DNA of 64,000 nucleotides, from positions 339,650-403,649 of the forward strand of contig NZ_JAQLFL010000001.1 in assembly GCF_028206995.1 (NCBI RefSeq). The letters run 5' to 3'. This DNA comes from Collinsella aerofaciens. Lineage in GTDB: Bacteria > Actinomycetota > Coriobacteriia > Coriobacteriales > Coriobacteriaceae. The position numbers were made by a program, and so were the translations under genes. This document shows positions 16,652 to 25,416 of this stretch, piece by piece. How positions within the stretch are numbered: position 1 is the stretch's first letter; every line of letters starts with the position of its first letter. The notes under the pieces were generated by a model. That model did not search any database and was not told the DNA's origin. It worked only from the letters and a program-made list of their open reading frames with translations.

Positions 16652-18174
16652 TGGCGTTCGAGACGTTTGCCGTTCACGCGGCCTGCATCCGCGGCGTCGA
16701 GGCGATTCACGTCACGGTCGAGGTCTCGCTTGTCGGTGGCATCCCGGGCATCCAGATGCTCGGCATCCCGAGTATGGAGGTGATGGAGTCACGTGGTCGT
16801 ATTCGTTGTGCGATGCGCTCCGCCGGGTTCGAGATCCCACGCTCGGGCATTACCGTTAACCTGGCACCCGGCGATATCCGCAAGACCGGTAGCGGCTTTG
16901 ACCTGCCCATCGCCATCGCGGTATTGGCGGCCGATGGGCAGATTCCCCGTGACAACCTCGATCGCTGCCTTATCGCAGGTGAGCTTGGTCTGGACGGTAC
17001 GGTGCTTCCCGTCAAGGGCGAGGTGGCGTTTCAACTATTGGCGCGTGATATGGGGCTGTCTTTTATCGCCGGCAGGTCCGACCAGCATGTGCCACTCGCG
17101 GGCGTGGATTGTGGATTCATCGATCATTTGTCTCAGCTTGCTCATGGTATGGGCGATGCCGCGCGGCACTACTTGGATTCTGAGGGCGTCGAGGCGACCT
17201 TTGAGCCTGAGCTCGACTATGCAGACGTGCTGGGGCAGGAAGTCGCTAAACGCGGCATGGCGCTTGCGGCGGCAGGAGAACTCGGCTTGCTCATGATTGG
17301 GTCCCCGGGATCGGGCAAGACGATGCTTGCGCGCCGTATGACCGGCATCCTGCCCGAGCTTTCCGTTGAGGATCAACAGGAGGCGCTGTGCATCCATTCG
17401 GTTTTGGGTGAGAACATCGATGGACTGCTTGCGGGGCATCGCCCCTTCCGCAGCCCGCATCACAGCATTTCGACCGCGGGCCTCATCGGCGGCGGACGTC
17501 CAGTGCATCCGGGCGAAATTAGCCTGGCTCATGGCGGCGTGCTCTTTTTGGACGAGCTTGCCGAGTTTCCCACGGGTGTACTGCAGGCGCTGCGTCAGCC
17601 CATCGAACGCGGTTATGTGAGGATCGTACGCGTCGACGGGGCCTTTACCTTCCCGTCGCGCTTTCAGCTGCTCGCTGCGAGCAATCCCTGCCCCTGCGGC
17701 TTTTTGGGCGACCGTGAGGTGCCATGCCGCTGCTCGGCATCGATGGTCGAGCGCTATCGGTCTAAACTGCGCGGTCCTTTGGCCGACCGTATCGACATGA
17801 TGATCGATGTGACCCGTCCCGACCCCCAAGTGATTATCGAGGGTGCGGAGGGTATATCGTCGGCCAAGTTACGTGACTACGTTGTGCGCGGTCGCGCCTT
17901 TCGCGCTTGGCGCGAATCCCGTATGGACGATGCGGATGCCGAGGCCAAGGATGACGAGACGCGGTCCATTGACGGTGTCGTTTCGAGCTTTGAGCTCGAT
18001 GATGCTGCCGAGAAATGCGTACTCGGTCTGTCCAAACGCACACATCTCACAGGGCGTGGCATCGTGCGCCTGGTTCGCATTGCGCGCACGATCGCAGATG
18101 TCGCCGAGAGCGAGCAAGTGACGCAGGACCACGTGCTCGAGGCGGCGATGTACCAGGGAAGGAGGGACCAATGA
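16651..18174 (+). CDS. comM: ComM/YifB family Mg-chelatase-like AAA+ ATPase
   Basis: In Haemophilus and Vibrio, ComM is a hexameric helicase that promotes branch migration during integration of transforming DNA (family knowledge). The N-terminal ChlI-like domain has VEVSLVGGIPGIQMLGIP. Walker A GSPGSGKT lies at residues 217-224 and Walker B LFLDELAEF near 300. The cysteine cluster CPCGFLGDREVPCRC follows, then a C-terminal helical domain. It is 507 residues, full length. Its start overlaps the yraN stop by 1 nt. Confidence 0.94.
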   Translation: MAFETFAVHAACIRGVEAIHVTVEVSLVGGIPGIQMLGIPSMEVMESRGRIRCAMRSAGFEIPRSGITVNLAPGDIRKTGSGFDLPIAIAVLAADGQIPRDNLDRCLIAGELGLDGTVLPVKGEVAFQLLARDMGLSFIAGRSDQHVPLAGVDCGFIDHLSQLAHGMGDAARHYLDSEGVEATFEPELDYADVLGQEVAKRGMALAAAGELGLLMIGSPGSGKTMLARRMTGILPELSVEDQQEALCIHSVLGENIDGLLAGHRPFRSPHHSISTAGLIGGGRPVHPGEISLAHGGVLFLDELAEFPTGVLQALRQPIERGYVRIVRVDGAFTFPSRFQLLAASNPCPCGFLGDREVPCRCSASMVERYRSKLRGPLADRIDMMIDVTRPDPQVIIEGAEGISSAKLRDYVVRGRAFRAWRESRMDDADAEAKDDETRSIDGVVSSFELDDAAEKCVLGLSKRTHLTGRGIVRLVRIARTIADVAESEQVTQDHVLEAAMYQGRRDQ

Positions 18175-19106
18175 TGGCCGAGGGGACCTTCGAGCTGCAT
18201 CCAGGCGACGCGTTGTATCCTGAGACCGTTTTGGAGCTTTCTGATGTACCCCAGACGCTCTATGTGCGCGGCAACCCCGAGGTGCTTTCGACGCCCGCGC
18301 TCTCCATCATCGGCGCGCGCAAGGCCTCGCCGTATGGTCTTGCCGTGGCAGAGCTTGCGGCAAAGGTGGCGGTCGAGGCGGGAGTGACGGTAGTTTCGGG
18401 CGGCGCGGTCGGTTGTGACCAGGCCTCGGGTTGGGCTGCGGTCAACGCCGGCGGCAAACACGTCGTGGTGCTGGGTACGGGCGCCGACGTGGTCTACCCG
18501 CGTTCGAGCGCGGGGCTTATTACGCGCACGCTCGATACGGGCGGCGCGGTCGTGTCGATCTCTCCGTGGGGCATGGGTCCGCGCAAGTTTGCCTTTCCGC
18601 GTCGCAATCGCGTGATCGCGGCCCTGTCGCAAGCCCTCTTTGTATCCGAGGCGGGTATGCCTTCCGGGACGTTTTCTACAGCCGAGGCTGCTATGGATTT
18701 GGGGCGCGAACTTCTTGCCGTGCCGGGGTCGATCCTATCGCCCGAGTCGCGTGGCACGAATTACCTCATTGCGAACGGTGCCTGCTGCATTGTCGACGAG
18801 GAGTCCATCGAGATGGCTATCTCTCGCATATACGGCACCCTGCGCTACTCGCGCCCCGATGCTCCCGGCATTGCCGACCTGAATCCAACACAGCAGACCG
18901 TGATGCATGCGCTCATCGCCTCTCCGCTCAAGGTCGACGACATCGCGGCGCTCGTCTCACTCGATGCTGTCGGCGTACTCAAACTCTTGGGTTCGCTTGA
19001 ACTCGAGGGCCTTATCGAGCGCATGATGGATGGAAGGTATGCGCCCTCCAAGTTTGCCCTTCACGCCCAGACGCCCTTCGGTCACAATGGAAAACGTGTC
19101 AATTAG
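18171..19106 (+). CDS. dprA: DNA-processing protein DprA
   Basis: DprA protects incoming single-stranded DNA and loads RecA in transformation. The Rossmann-like core shows SIIGARKASPYG, VVSGGAVGCDQASGWAAV, VVVLGTGADVVYPR and FPRRNRVIAALS. A C-terminal winged-helix segment covers roughly the last 70 residues. The usual GIDxxAH element reads GCDQASG, losing the conserved histidine. ATG 18171 (or 18174) follows AAGGAGG at 18159-18165 and overlaps the comM stop. At 311 residues it lacks the N-terminal SAM domain of longer homologues. Confidence 0.94.
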   Translation: MMAEGTFELHPGDALYPETVLELSDVPQTLYVRGNPEVLSTPALSIIGARKASPYGLAVAELAAKVAVEAGVTVVSGGAVGCDQASGWAAVNAGGKHVVVLGTGADVVYPRSSAGLITRTLDTGGAVVSISPWGMGPRKFAFPRRNRVIAALSQALFVSEAGMPSGTFSTAEAAMDLGRELLAVPGSILSPESRGTNYLIANGACCIVDEESIEMAISRIYGTLRYSRPDAPGIADLNPTQQTVMHALIASPLKVDDIAALVSLDAVGVLKLLGSLELEGLIERMMDGRYAPSKFALHAQTPFGHNGKRVN

Positions 19107-19120
19107 AAAGGTGTTTGCAG

Positions 19121-20458
19121 ATGCAGTTCGATCAGGTGACGGTTATCGGTGGCGGTCTGGCGGGTTCGGAATGCGCGATCCAGCTGGCAGACCGCGGGTT
19201 TGCCGTAAAGCTGTGCGAGATGCGCCCCCAGGTGAGCTCCCCGGCCCACCATACCGATCACCTGGCAGAGCTCGTCTGCTCCAATTCGTTTAAGTCGACC
19301 CGTCCGGATTCCGCGGCTGGTTTGCTGAAGGCCGAGCTTGAGCGCATGGGTTCAGTCCTGCTCGACTGCGCCCATCGCGCGGCTGTTCCCGCCGGTGGCG
19401 CCTTGGCGGTCGATCGCGTCAAGTTTTCCGAGTTTGTCGAGGCCGAGGTTGCCGCTCGTCCCAATATCGAGGTCGTGCACGGCGAGGTTACGCAGATTCC
19501 CGAGGGTCACGTGGTCATTGCCGCGGGCCCGCTGTGTTCACCGGCGCTGAGTGAAGAGGTCATGAAGCTCGTCGGTGGCGATGCCCTGGCATTCTTTGAT
19601 GCGGCGGCGCCGATCGTCGATGCCTCCACGCTCGATATGGACGTGCTGTTCTCGCAGTCGCGCTACGAGGAGCAGGGGAGCGGCGACTATCTCAACGCTC
19701 CGCTCAATAAGGAGGAGTACGAGGCCTTTATCGAGGCGCTTACCACGGCCGACCGCGTGGTGCTCAAGGATTTTGAGGGCGGCGATCTGTTCCAGGCCTG
19801 CCAGCCTGCCGAGGAGGTTGCACGCACCGGCAAGGACGCTATTCGCTTTGGCGCCATGAAGCCCGTCGGCCTCACCGACCCGCGTACCGGACGTCGCCCC
19901 TGGGCGGCGATTCAGCTGCGTGCCGAGAACAAGGAGAAGACCGCTTACAATCTGGTGGGCTTCCAGACCAACCTGACCTTTGGCGAGCAGAAGCGCGTCT
20001 TCCATATGGTGCCGGGCCTGGAGAACGCTGAGTTCTTCCGCTACGGTGTCATGCACCGCAATACCTTTGTCGACGCTCCACACGTGCTCGATGGCACCTT
20101 TGCCGTGCCCGGTACCGGCGTGCGCCTGGCCGGTCAGATCACCGGCACCGAGGGGTACATGGAAGCCGTGGCGACAGGTCTGCTCGCGGCGCTCAACACC
20201 TATGCCGAGGCTATCGGTGCCGCGGGCGTCGAGTTGCCCCGCGTGGGCGCCCTGGGTGCGCTCGTGGGCTATGCGACCGATCCTGCCACCGTGGGCTATC
20301 AGCCCATGCATGTCAACTTTGGCCTGGTGCCGCCACTCGAGGATGGTAAGCGCCGCAGCAAGCGCGACCGCTACCAGGCCTATGCGGACCGTGCGCTCGA
20401 GGCCCTTGACGCCTATCTGGCTACTCGCCCCGATCTGTTTGGAGGCGACCGGTCATAG
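19121..20458 (+). CDS. trmFO: Methylenetetrahydrofolate-tRNA-(uracil-5-)-methyltransferase TrmFO
   Basis: This FAD enzyme makes m5U54 in the T-loop of tRNA with folate as carbon donor. FAD binding is shown by VIGGGLAGSECA at residues 8-19, followed by LCEMRP and ELVCSNSFKS. Further blocks are PAGGALAVDR and the C-terminal VNFGLVPPLE. It is 445 residues. ATG 19121 is preferred to TTG 19115 because of spacing from GAAAGG. Its last codons hold the ribosome-binding site of xerC. Confidence 0.96.
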   Translation: MQFDQVTVIGGGLAGSECAIQLADRGFAVKLCEMRPQVSSPAHHTDHLAELVCSNSFKSTRPDSAAGLLKAELERMGSVLLDCAHRAAVPAGGALAVDRVKFSEFVEAEVAARPNIEVVHGEVTQIPEGHVVIAAGPLCSPALSEEVMKLVGGDALAFFDAAAPIVDASTLDMDVLFSQSRYEEQGSGDYLNAPLNKEEYEAFIEALTTADRVVLKDFEGGDLFQACQPAEEVARTGKDAIRFGAMKPVGLTDPRTGRRPWAAIQLRAENKEKTAYNLVGFQTNLTFGEQKRVFHMVPGLENAEFFRYGVMHRNTFVDAPHVLDGTFAVPGTGVRLAGQITGTEGYMEAVATGLLAALNTYAEAIGAAGVELPRVGALGALVGYATDPATVGYQPMHVNFGLVPPLEDGKRRSKRDRYQAYADRALEALDAYLATRPDLFGGDRS

Positions 20459-21375
20459 CCTTTGACCTGTACGACACCGTCGACTCGTTTATCGCCTATA
20501 TCGCACGCGTCGAGGGACTTTCTCCCAACACGGTGACGGCCTATGGCTCGAGGCTGGAGCGCTTTGCTGCCTGGTGCGAACGCGAGGGCATCGACGCTCG
20601 CGCCGCCGACGTACGGACCGTTCGTTCCTATTTGGCCGAGCTGTCGCGTGGCCAGGTGGCGGCTCGGACCCTTGCGGCACACCTGTCTGCCATTCGCTCA
20701 CTCTATCGGTGGATGGCTGTCGAGGGGATTGTCGAGGGCGATGCGGTCTCGGCAATATCCTCGCCCAAGCTCCCGCGCGATCTGCCCGGTGTGCTGACGA
20801 CCCAACAGGTGGAGGCACTCCTCAAAGCCCCCGATACCTCAACACCCGCGGGACTGCGCGATGCGGCGATGCTCGAGTTGCTCTATGCCTCGGGTGCCCG
20901 CATCTCAGAGCTTGCGGCGCTCAATGTGGAATCCATCTCATGGTCCGAGCGCACGCTGCGCCTGTGGGGCAAGGGGAGCAAAGAACGTATCGTCCCCCTG
21001 TATCGTCGTGCGCTCGAGGTGGCTCGTTTCTATATTGAGGAGGGGAGACCGGAGTTGCTCGCTCGGGCAAAGCGCCGTGACCTCGCTACCGGGCCGCATC
21101 CGCTGTTTATATCGGCGCGCGGCAATCGCATGAGCGCTGCCATGCTCCGGCGGCGGTTCCATACGCTGGCGACGCTCGCCGGCATTCCGGCTGACATCGC
21201 CCCGCATGCGATGCGCCATACCTTTGCGACCGACTTGCTCGAGGGCGGTGCGGACCTGCGCTCGGTTCAAGAGCTGCTGGGTCATGCGAGCCTGTCCACG
21301 ACGCAGATCTACACGCATCTCACACCCGATCGGCTCAAACGTGCCGTGGCTCAAGCCCATCCCCGCGGCGAATAG
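20455..21375 (+). CDS. xerC: Tyrosine recombinase XerC-type
   Basis: XerC/D recombinases resolve chromosome dimers at dif. The catalytic set is complete: Arg in SGARISELAAL, Lys in GKGSKERIVP, HAMRH, His in LLGHASLSTT, and Tyr in QIYTHL. The conserved N-terminal stretch DSFIAYIARVEGLSPNT lies upstream of the first standard start, GTG 20533. No ATG, GTG or TTG exists in frame between the stop at 20407 and 20533. GGAGG at 20441-20445 points to ATA 20455 (9 nt away) or, less well spaced, CTG 20467. These give about 302-306 residues, the usual length, against 280 from GTG 20533. The start given is therefore inferred. Confidence 0.9.
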   Translation: MAFDLYDTVDSFIAYIARVEGLSPNTVTAYGSRLERFAAWCEREGIDARAADVRTVRSYLAELSRGQVAARTLAAHLSAIRSLYRWMAVEGIVEGDAVSAISSPKLPRDLPGVLTTQQVEALLKAPDTSTPAGLRDAAMLELLYASGARISELAALNVESISWSERTLRLWGKGSKERIVPLYRRALEVARFYIEEGRPELLARAKRRDLATGPHPLFISARGNRMSAAMLRRRFHTLATLAGIPADIAPHAMRHTFATDLLEGGADLRSVQELLGHASLSTTQIYTHLTPDRLKRAVAQAHPRGE

Positions 21376-21424
21376 TGGCTGGGACGTCCCGCGCCGCACT
21401 CAGGTGTGTGGTTTTGATTGCGGG

Positions 21425-21453
21425 TTGGCAGGAAGATGCATTCCTGCTATCAT
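21425..21453 (+). promoter_or_regulatory. Promoter of rpsB-tsf
   Basis: TTGGCA (21425-21430) and TATCAT (21448-21453) are 17 bp apart, with an extended TGC before the -10. The leader of about 130 nt carries a GTTGC/GCAAC hairpin shortly after the predicted start and could host S2 autoregulation, which I cannot demonstrate here. Confidence 0.65.
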
Positions 21454-21594
21454 TCATCGGGTTGCTTCACGGCAACATGTTTTTATCACGCACGCGCGGC
21501 TACTTCATACCGTGGTGCCCGGGCTTTGGTAGCACATGTCCGGGTTGGTTTTGGAGGATGACCCCGCGCGGAGGCAAACCACAGGAGGTTTAAC

Positions 21595-22323
21595 ATGGCT
21601 ACCAAGATTAATATCCGCACCCTGCTCGAGGCCGGCTGCCACTTCGGTCACCAGACCCGTCGCTGGAACCCCAAGATGAAGCCGTTCATCTTCGGTGAGC
21701 GCAACGGCATCTACATCCTCGACCTCAAGCAGACCATCCTCGACGCCGACCAGGCCTACACTTTCGTCAAGAACGTCGCCAAGGGTGGCAATGTGCTGTT
21801 TGTCGGCACCAAGAAGCAGGCTCAGGAGGCCGTCAAGAACGCTGCTGAGCGCGCCAACATGCCTTACATCAACCAGCGTTGGCTCGGCGGTATGCTGACC
21901 AACTTCGTCACCATCCGCTCCCGCATTAACCGCATGGAGGAGCTCGAGGCTATGGTCGAGGACGGCCGCATGGCTGTTCTGCCCAAGAAGGAGCAGGCTG
22001 TGCTCGGCAAGGAGCTCACCAAGCTCCAGACCAACCTCGGTGGCGCCCGCGACATGAAGGGTCTGCCCCAGGCTCTCTTCGTCATCGACACCAAGCGCGA
22101 GGAGAACGCCATCAAGGAGGCCCAGCGCCTGAACATCCCCGTCGTCGCTCTGATCGACACCAACTCCGATCCCGACGAGGTCGAGTACGGCATCCCCTGC
22201 AACGATGACGCTATCTCCGCTGTCACCCTTATGTGCGAGCTCATGGCTGACGCCTGCCTCGCTGGCTCCGGCAAGGAGCAGGTCTCCGAGGCCGAGATGG
22301 CCGCTGAGCCCAAGGCCGAGTAA
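21595..22323 (+). CDS. rpsB: 30S ribosomal protein S2 (uS2)
   Basis: uS2 is added late in small-subunit assembly. The opening [24 protein letters not shown], then [31 protein letters not shown] and the block [24 protein letters not shown] are definitive. It is 242 residues with an acidic tail. ACAGGAGG precedes the ATG. tsf follows 45 nt later, as in nearly all bacteria. Confidence 0.98.
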   Translation: MATKINIRTLLEAGCHFGHQTRRWNPKMKPFIFGERNGIYILDLKQTILDADQAYTFVKNVAKGGNVLFVGTKKQAQEAVKNAAERANMPYINQRWLGGMLTNFVTIRSRINRMEELEAMVEDGRMAVLPKKEQAVLGKELTKLQTNLGGARDMKGLPQALFVIDTKREENAIKEAQRLNIPVVALIDTNSDPDEVEYGIPCNDDAISAVTLMCELMADACLAGSGKEQVSEAEMAAEPKAE

Positions 22324-22368
22324 ATCAGTCTTAGTTAATTCTTTTTCATCTCTTTGAAAGGAACCACA

Positions 22369-23238
22369 ATGGCCCAGATTACCGCCGCTATGGTCAAGCA
22401 GCTCCGCGAGATGACCGACTCCCCGATGATGGAGTGCAAGAAGGCTCTCGTCGAGGCTGACGGCGACATGGACGCCGCTGTCGACGTTCTGCGTAAGAAC
22501 GGCCTTGCCAAGGCTGCCAAGAAGGCTGGCCGTGAGACCAACGAGGGCGCTGTCGCCGCGTTCGTCTCCGAGGATGGCAAGACCGGCGCTCTGCTCGAGC
22601 TCTCCTGCGAGACCGACTTCGTTGGCTCCAACGCCAAGTTCAGCGGCTTTGCTTCCAAGGTCGCCGAGGTTGTCGCCACCACCGAGCCTGCTGACGTCGA
22701 CGCTCTGCTCGAGAAGCCGATGGGCGAGGAGACCGTTTCCTCCGAGCTCACCGAGATGATTCACATCATGGGCGAGAACATGAAGATCTCCCGCTTCGCT
22801 GCTCGCAAGGCCGAGAACGGCGCGCTCGCTTCTTACATCCACATGGGTGGTAAGATCGGCGTCCTCGTCGAGTTCGCCTTCGAGAAGGCCGAGACCGCTC
22901 AGGCTGAGTCCTTCAAGACCTTCGCTCACGACGTTGCCCTTCAGGTTGCCGCCGTCGCCCCGATCTGTGCTACCCGCGATCAGGTTCCGACCGAGACCGT
23001 CGAGCACGAGAAGCAGATCTACATGGCTCAGGCTGCCGAGTCCGGTAAGCCCGAGGCTATCCAGGAGAAGATGGCTGTCGGCCGTCTGGAGAAGTTCTAC
23101 AAGCAGTCCGTGCTCACCGAGCAGGAGTTCATCAAGGACAGCTCCCTCACCATCAAGAAGTACGCTGAGCAGGTCTCCAAGGAGCTCGGCGACACCATTA
23201 CCGTCGTTGCCTTTGACCGTTTGGTCCGTGGCGAGTAA
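22369..23238 (+). CDS. tsf: Elongation factor Ts
   Basis: EF-Ts is the nucleotide exchange factor for EF-Tu. The N-terminal UBA-like region and the TDF element are seen in LREMTDSPMMECKKALVEADGD and ELSCETDFVGSNAKF. Two core domains follow over 289 residues. ATG 22369 has AAAGGAA upstream; the ATG at 22354 precedes that site. An intrinsic terminator follows. Confidence 0.98.
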   Translation: MAQITAAMVKQLREMTDSPMMECKKALVEADGDMDAAVDVLRKNGLAKAAKKAGRETNEGAVAAFVSEDGKTGALLELSCETDFVGSNAKFSGFASKVAEVVATTEPADVDALLEKPMGEETVSSELTEMIHIMGENMKISRFAARKAENGALASYIHMGGKIGVLVEFAFEKAETAQAESFKTFAHDVALQVAAVAPICATRDQVPTETVEHEKQIYMAQAAESGKPEAIQEKMAVGRLEKFYKQSVLTEQEFIKDSSLTIKKYAEQVSKELGDTITVVAFDRLVRGE

Positions 23239-23261
23239 ATAAGCTCTTGTAGCTGGTAATG

Positions 23262-23296
23262 AGCAGGCTGTGGGTTTTACTCACAGCCTGCTTTTT
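23262..23296 (+). terminator. Intrinsic terminator after tsf
   Basis: An 11-bp GC-rich stem (23262-23272 with 23282-23292) is followed by five T at 23292-23296. Confidence 0.88.
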
Positions 23297-23314
23297 CATG
23301 GCTCTTCTTAGAGC

Positions 23315-23326
23315 CTTTGATAGAAT
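23315..23326 (+). promoter_or_regulatory. Probable extended -10 promoter of pyrH
   Basis: TAGAAT at 23321-23326 is preceded by TGA, giving an extended -10. The -35 is poor. The start codon is 31 nt downstream of the hexamer. Confidence 0.4.
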
Positions 23327-23356
23327 GTTGAGAGTTCAATCTAAAGGAGGATCGCT

Positions 23357-24079
23357 TTGTCCGACATCCGATATAAACGCGTGCTTCTTAAGCTTTCTGG
23401 CGAAGCACTGATGGGCGACGGCCAGTATGGCATCGACCCCAAGGTTACCGACCATCTTGCCAAACAGGTCAAGGAGCTGCTCGCCGTTGGCCATGAGGTC
23501 GGCGTCGTTGTCGGCGGCGGCAATATTTTCCGCGGCATGGCCGGCGCTGCCGGTGGCATGGAGCGTGCTCAGGCCGACTACATGGGCATGCTGGCAACCG
23601 TTATGAACGCGCTCGCCCTGCAGGATGCCTTCGAGCACAACGATGTTCCCTGCCGCGTTATGAGCGCTATCCAGATGAACGAGATCTGCGAGCCCTATAT
23701 TCGCCGTCGCGCCATCAACCACCTTTCCAAGGGCAACGTCGTTATCTTTGCTGCCGGTTCGGGCAATCCGTACTTTACGACCGACACCGCCGCGGCTCTT
23801 CGTGCGTGCGAGATCGGCGCCGAGATTCTGATTAAAGCCACCAAGGTTGACGGCATCTACGACAAGGATCCCGTCAAGTGCGCCGATGCCGTCCGTTTTG
23901 ACAAGATTACCTATCACGAGGTGCTCGTCCGCGGTCTGCAGGTTATGGATTCCACGGCTACGGCACTGTGCCAGGATAACCGTATGCCGATTTTGGTCCT
24001 CAACATCGATGGCGAGGACACCGTCAAGCGCGCGCTTTCGGGTGAGCCCGTCGGCACGCTCGTCTATCAGGAGGATTAA
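23357..24079 (+). CDS. pyrH: UMP kinase
   Basis: It phosphorylates UMP to UDP. This is the amino-acid-kinase fold: [14 protein letters not shown] at the N-terminus, [11 protein letters not shown], and the C-terminal GTLV. The UMP and ATP regions include [18 protein letters not shown] and [13 protein letters not shown]. It starts at TTG 23357 with AAAGGAGG 6 nt upstream. It is 240 residues and is followed by frr after 2 nt. Confidence 0.97.
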   Translation: MSDIRYKRVLLKLSGEALMGDGQYGIDPKVTDHLAKQVKELLAVGHEVGVVVGGGNIFRGMAGAAGGMERAQADYMGMLATVMNALALQDAFEHNDVPCRVMSAIQMNEICEPYIRRRAINHLSKGNVVIFAAGSGNPYFTTDTAAALRACEIGAEILIKATKVDGIYDKDPVKCADAVRFDKITYHEVLVRGLQVMDSTATALCQDNRMPILVLNIDGEDTVKRALSGEPVGTLVYQED

Positions 24080-24081
24080 GC

Positions 24082-24618
24082 ATGGCAGAGAACATCACCG
24101 CCCATATGGACAAGTCGCTCGAGTCCCTCAAGCATAACTTCTCCAAGGTCCGTACCGGCCGCGCCAATGCCAACATTCTGTCCGACATCACCGTCGATTA
24201 TTACGGTGTTCCTACGCCGGTCACGCAGGTTGCCGCCGTCAAGACCCCCGAGGCCCACATGCTGCTCATCGAGCCGTGGGACAAGGCACTCATCAATGCT
24301 ATCGTCAAGGCCATCGGCGCTTCCGATCTGGGTATTACCCCCAACTCCGATGGCACCGTCGTTCGTCTTCCGTTCCCGGCTCCCACCGAGGAGCGCCGTC
24401 GCGAGCTCGTCAAGGAGTGCCGCGAGTACGCCGAGCAGGCCAAGGTGTCTATCCGTAACATCCGTCGCGACTTCAACAACAAGCTCGAGCGCGATGAGGA
24501 GCTCACCGAGGACGATGTCCGTCGCGAGCAGGCCAAGGTCCAGAAGCACACTGATGAGTATGTCGCCAAGGTTGAGGAGCTTCTGAAGGAAAAAGAAGCC
24601 GAGGTCATGGAGATCTAA
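24082..24618 (+). CDS. frr: Ribosome recycling factor
   Basis: RRF splits post-termination ribosomes with EF-G. The three-helix bundle protein shows FSKVRTGRANANILSDITVDYYG, PWDKALINAIVKAI and the C-terminal coiled coil ending KVEELLKEKEAEVMEI. It is 178 residues, close to the family's usual ~185. It lies between pyrH and uppS, the conserved order. Confidence 0.98.
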   Translation: MAENITAHMDKSLESLKHNFSKVRTGRANANILSDITVDYYGVPTPVTQVAAVKTPEAHMLLIEPWDKALINAIVKAIGASDLGITPNSDGTVVRLPFPAPTEERRRELVKECREYAEQAKVSIRNIRRDFNNKLERDEELTEDDVRREQAKVQKHTDEYVAKVEELLKEKEAEVMEI

Positions 24619-24619
24619 G

Positions 24620-25414
24620 GTGCAATACGACGAGCATAAACTGGTCGAGTACTTTGCCGACGCCCCTGCGGGCGTCGGTTTTTCCGACCTTGACCTCAAT
24701 AACATTCCGCACCATATCTCGTGCATCATGGACGGCAACGGTCGTTGGGCCACGTCGCGCGGTCTTGCACGCACTGAGGGCCACAAGGCGGGTATTGTCT
24801 CCCTTCGCGAGATTATTACTGCCTGCGTGCGTCTGGGCGTCGACGTGCTTTCGGCCTATGCGTTTTCTACCGAAAACTGGAACCGCCCGCAGCATGAGGT
24901 CAACGTCTTGATGCACCTGTTTGCCAAGACGTTTATCGACGAGCTGCCGCTTCTGAAGCGCGAAAACGTGCGCGTTGTCTTTTTGGGTGATATTTCCGCG
25001 CTGCCCAAGAAGACCCGCGACGTTTTTGAACGCGGTCTTGCCGAGTGCGCCGATCACACCGGTATGACGCTGGCGCTTGCCGTCAACTACGGCGCGCGTG
25101 CCGAGATTACCCGCGCTGTCCGTCAAATCGCACTCGACACTGCCGCCGGTAAGATCGATCCTGCCGCAATTGATGACGACATGGTGGCCTCCCACCTCTA
25201 TACCGCCGGTCTTCCCGATCCTGAGCTTGTGATTCGTACCTCTGGTGAGCTGCGCCTTTCGAACTATCTGCTGTGGCAGGTGGCTTATTCCGAGTTCTAT
25301 GTCACCGATACCTATTGGCCTGACTTTGATCGTTGGGGCCTTGTCGACGCCATTTTGGCCTATCAGGGCCGTGACCGTAGGTTTGGTGGACTGAGCAAGA
25401 CCGAGGAGGCTTAA
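24620..25414 (+). CDS. uppS: Undecaprenyl diphosphate synthase (cis-prenyltransferase)
   Basis: It condenses isopentenyl diphosphate onto an allylic primer to build the lipid carrier for cell-wall synthesis. The catalytic Asp38 lies in IMDGNGRWA. Other signatures are GHKAG, AYAFSTENWNRP, and RTSGELRLSNYLLWQVAYSE. The 264 residues include ~30 N-terminal residues before the core. GTG 24620 directly follows the frr stop. Confidence 0.96.
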   Translation: MQYDEHKLVEYFADAPAGVGFSDLDLNNIPHHISCIMDGNGRWATSRGLARTEGHKAGIVSLREIITACVRLGVDVLSAYAFSTENWNRPQHEVNVLMHLFAKTFIDELPLLKRENVRVVFLGDISALPKKTRDVFERGLAECADHTGMTLALAVNYGARAEITRAVRQIALDTAAGKIDPAAIDDDMVASHLYTAGLPDPELVIRTSGELRLSNYLLWQVAYSEFYVTDTYWPDFDRWGLVDAILAYQGRDRRFGGLSKTEEA

Positions 25415-25416
25415 TC

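Noticed and set aside
21505..23007. 500-codon minus-strand frame across rpsB and tsf
   Set aside because: Leu/Gly/Asp/Val-rich shadow spanning two conserved plus-strand genes and the gap between them.
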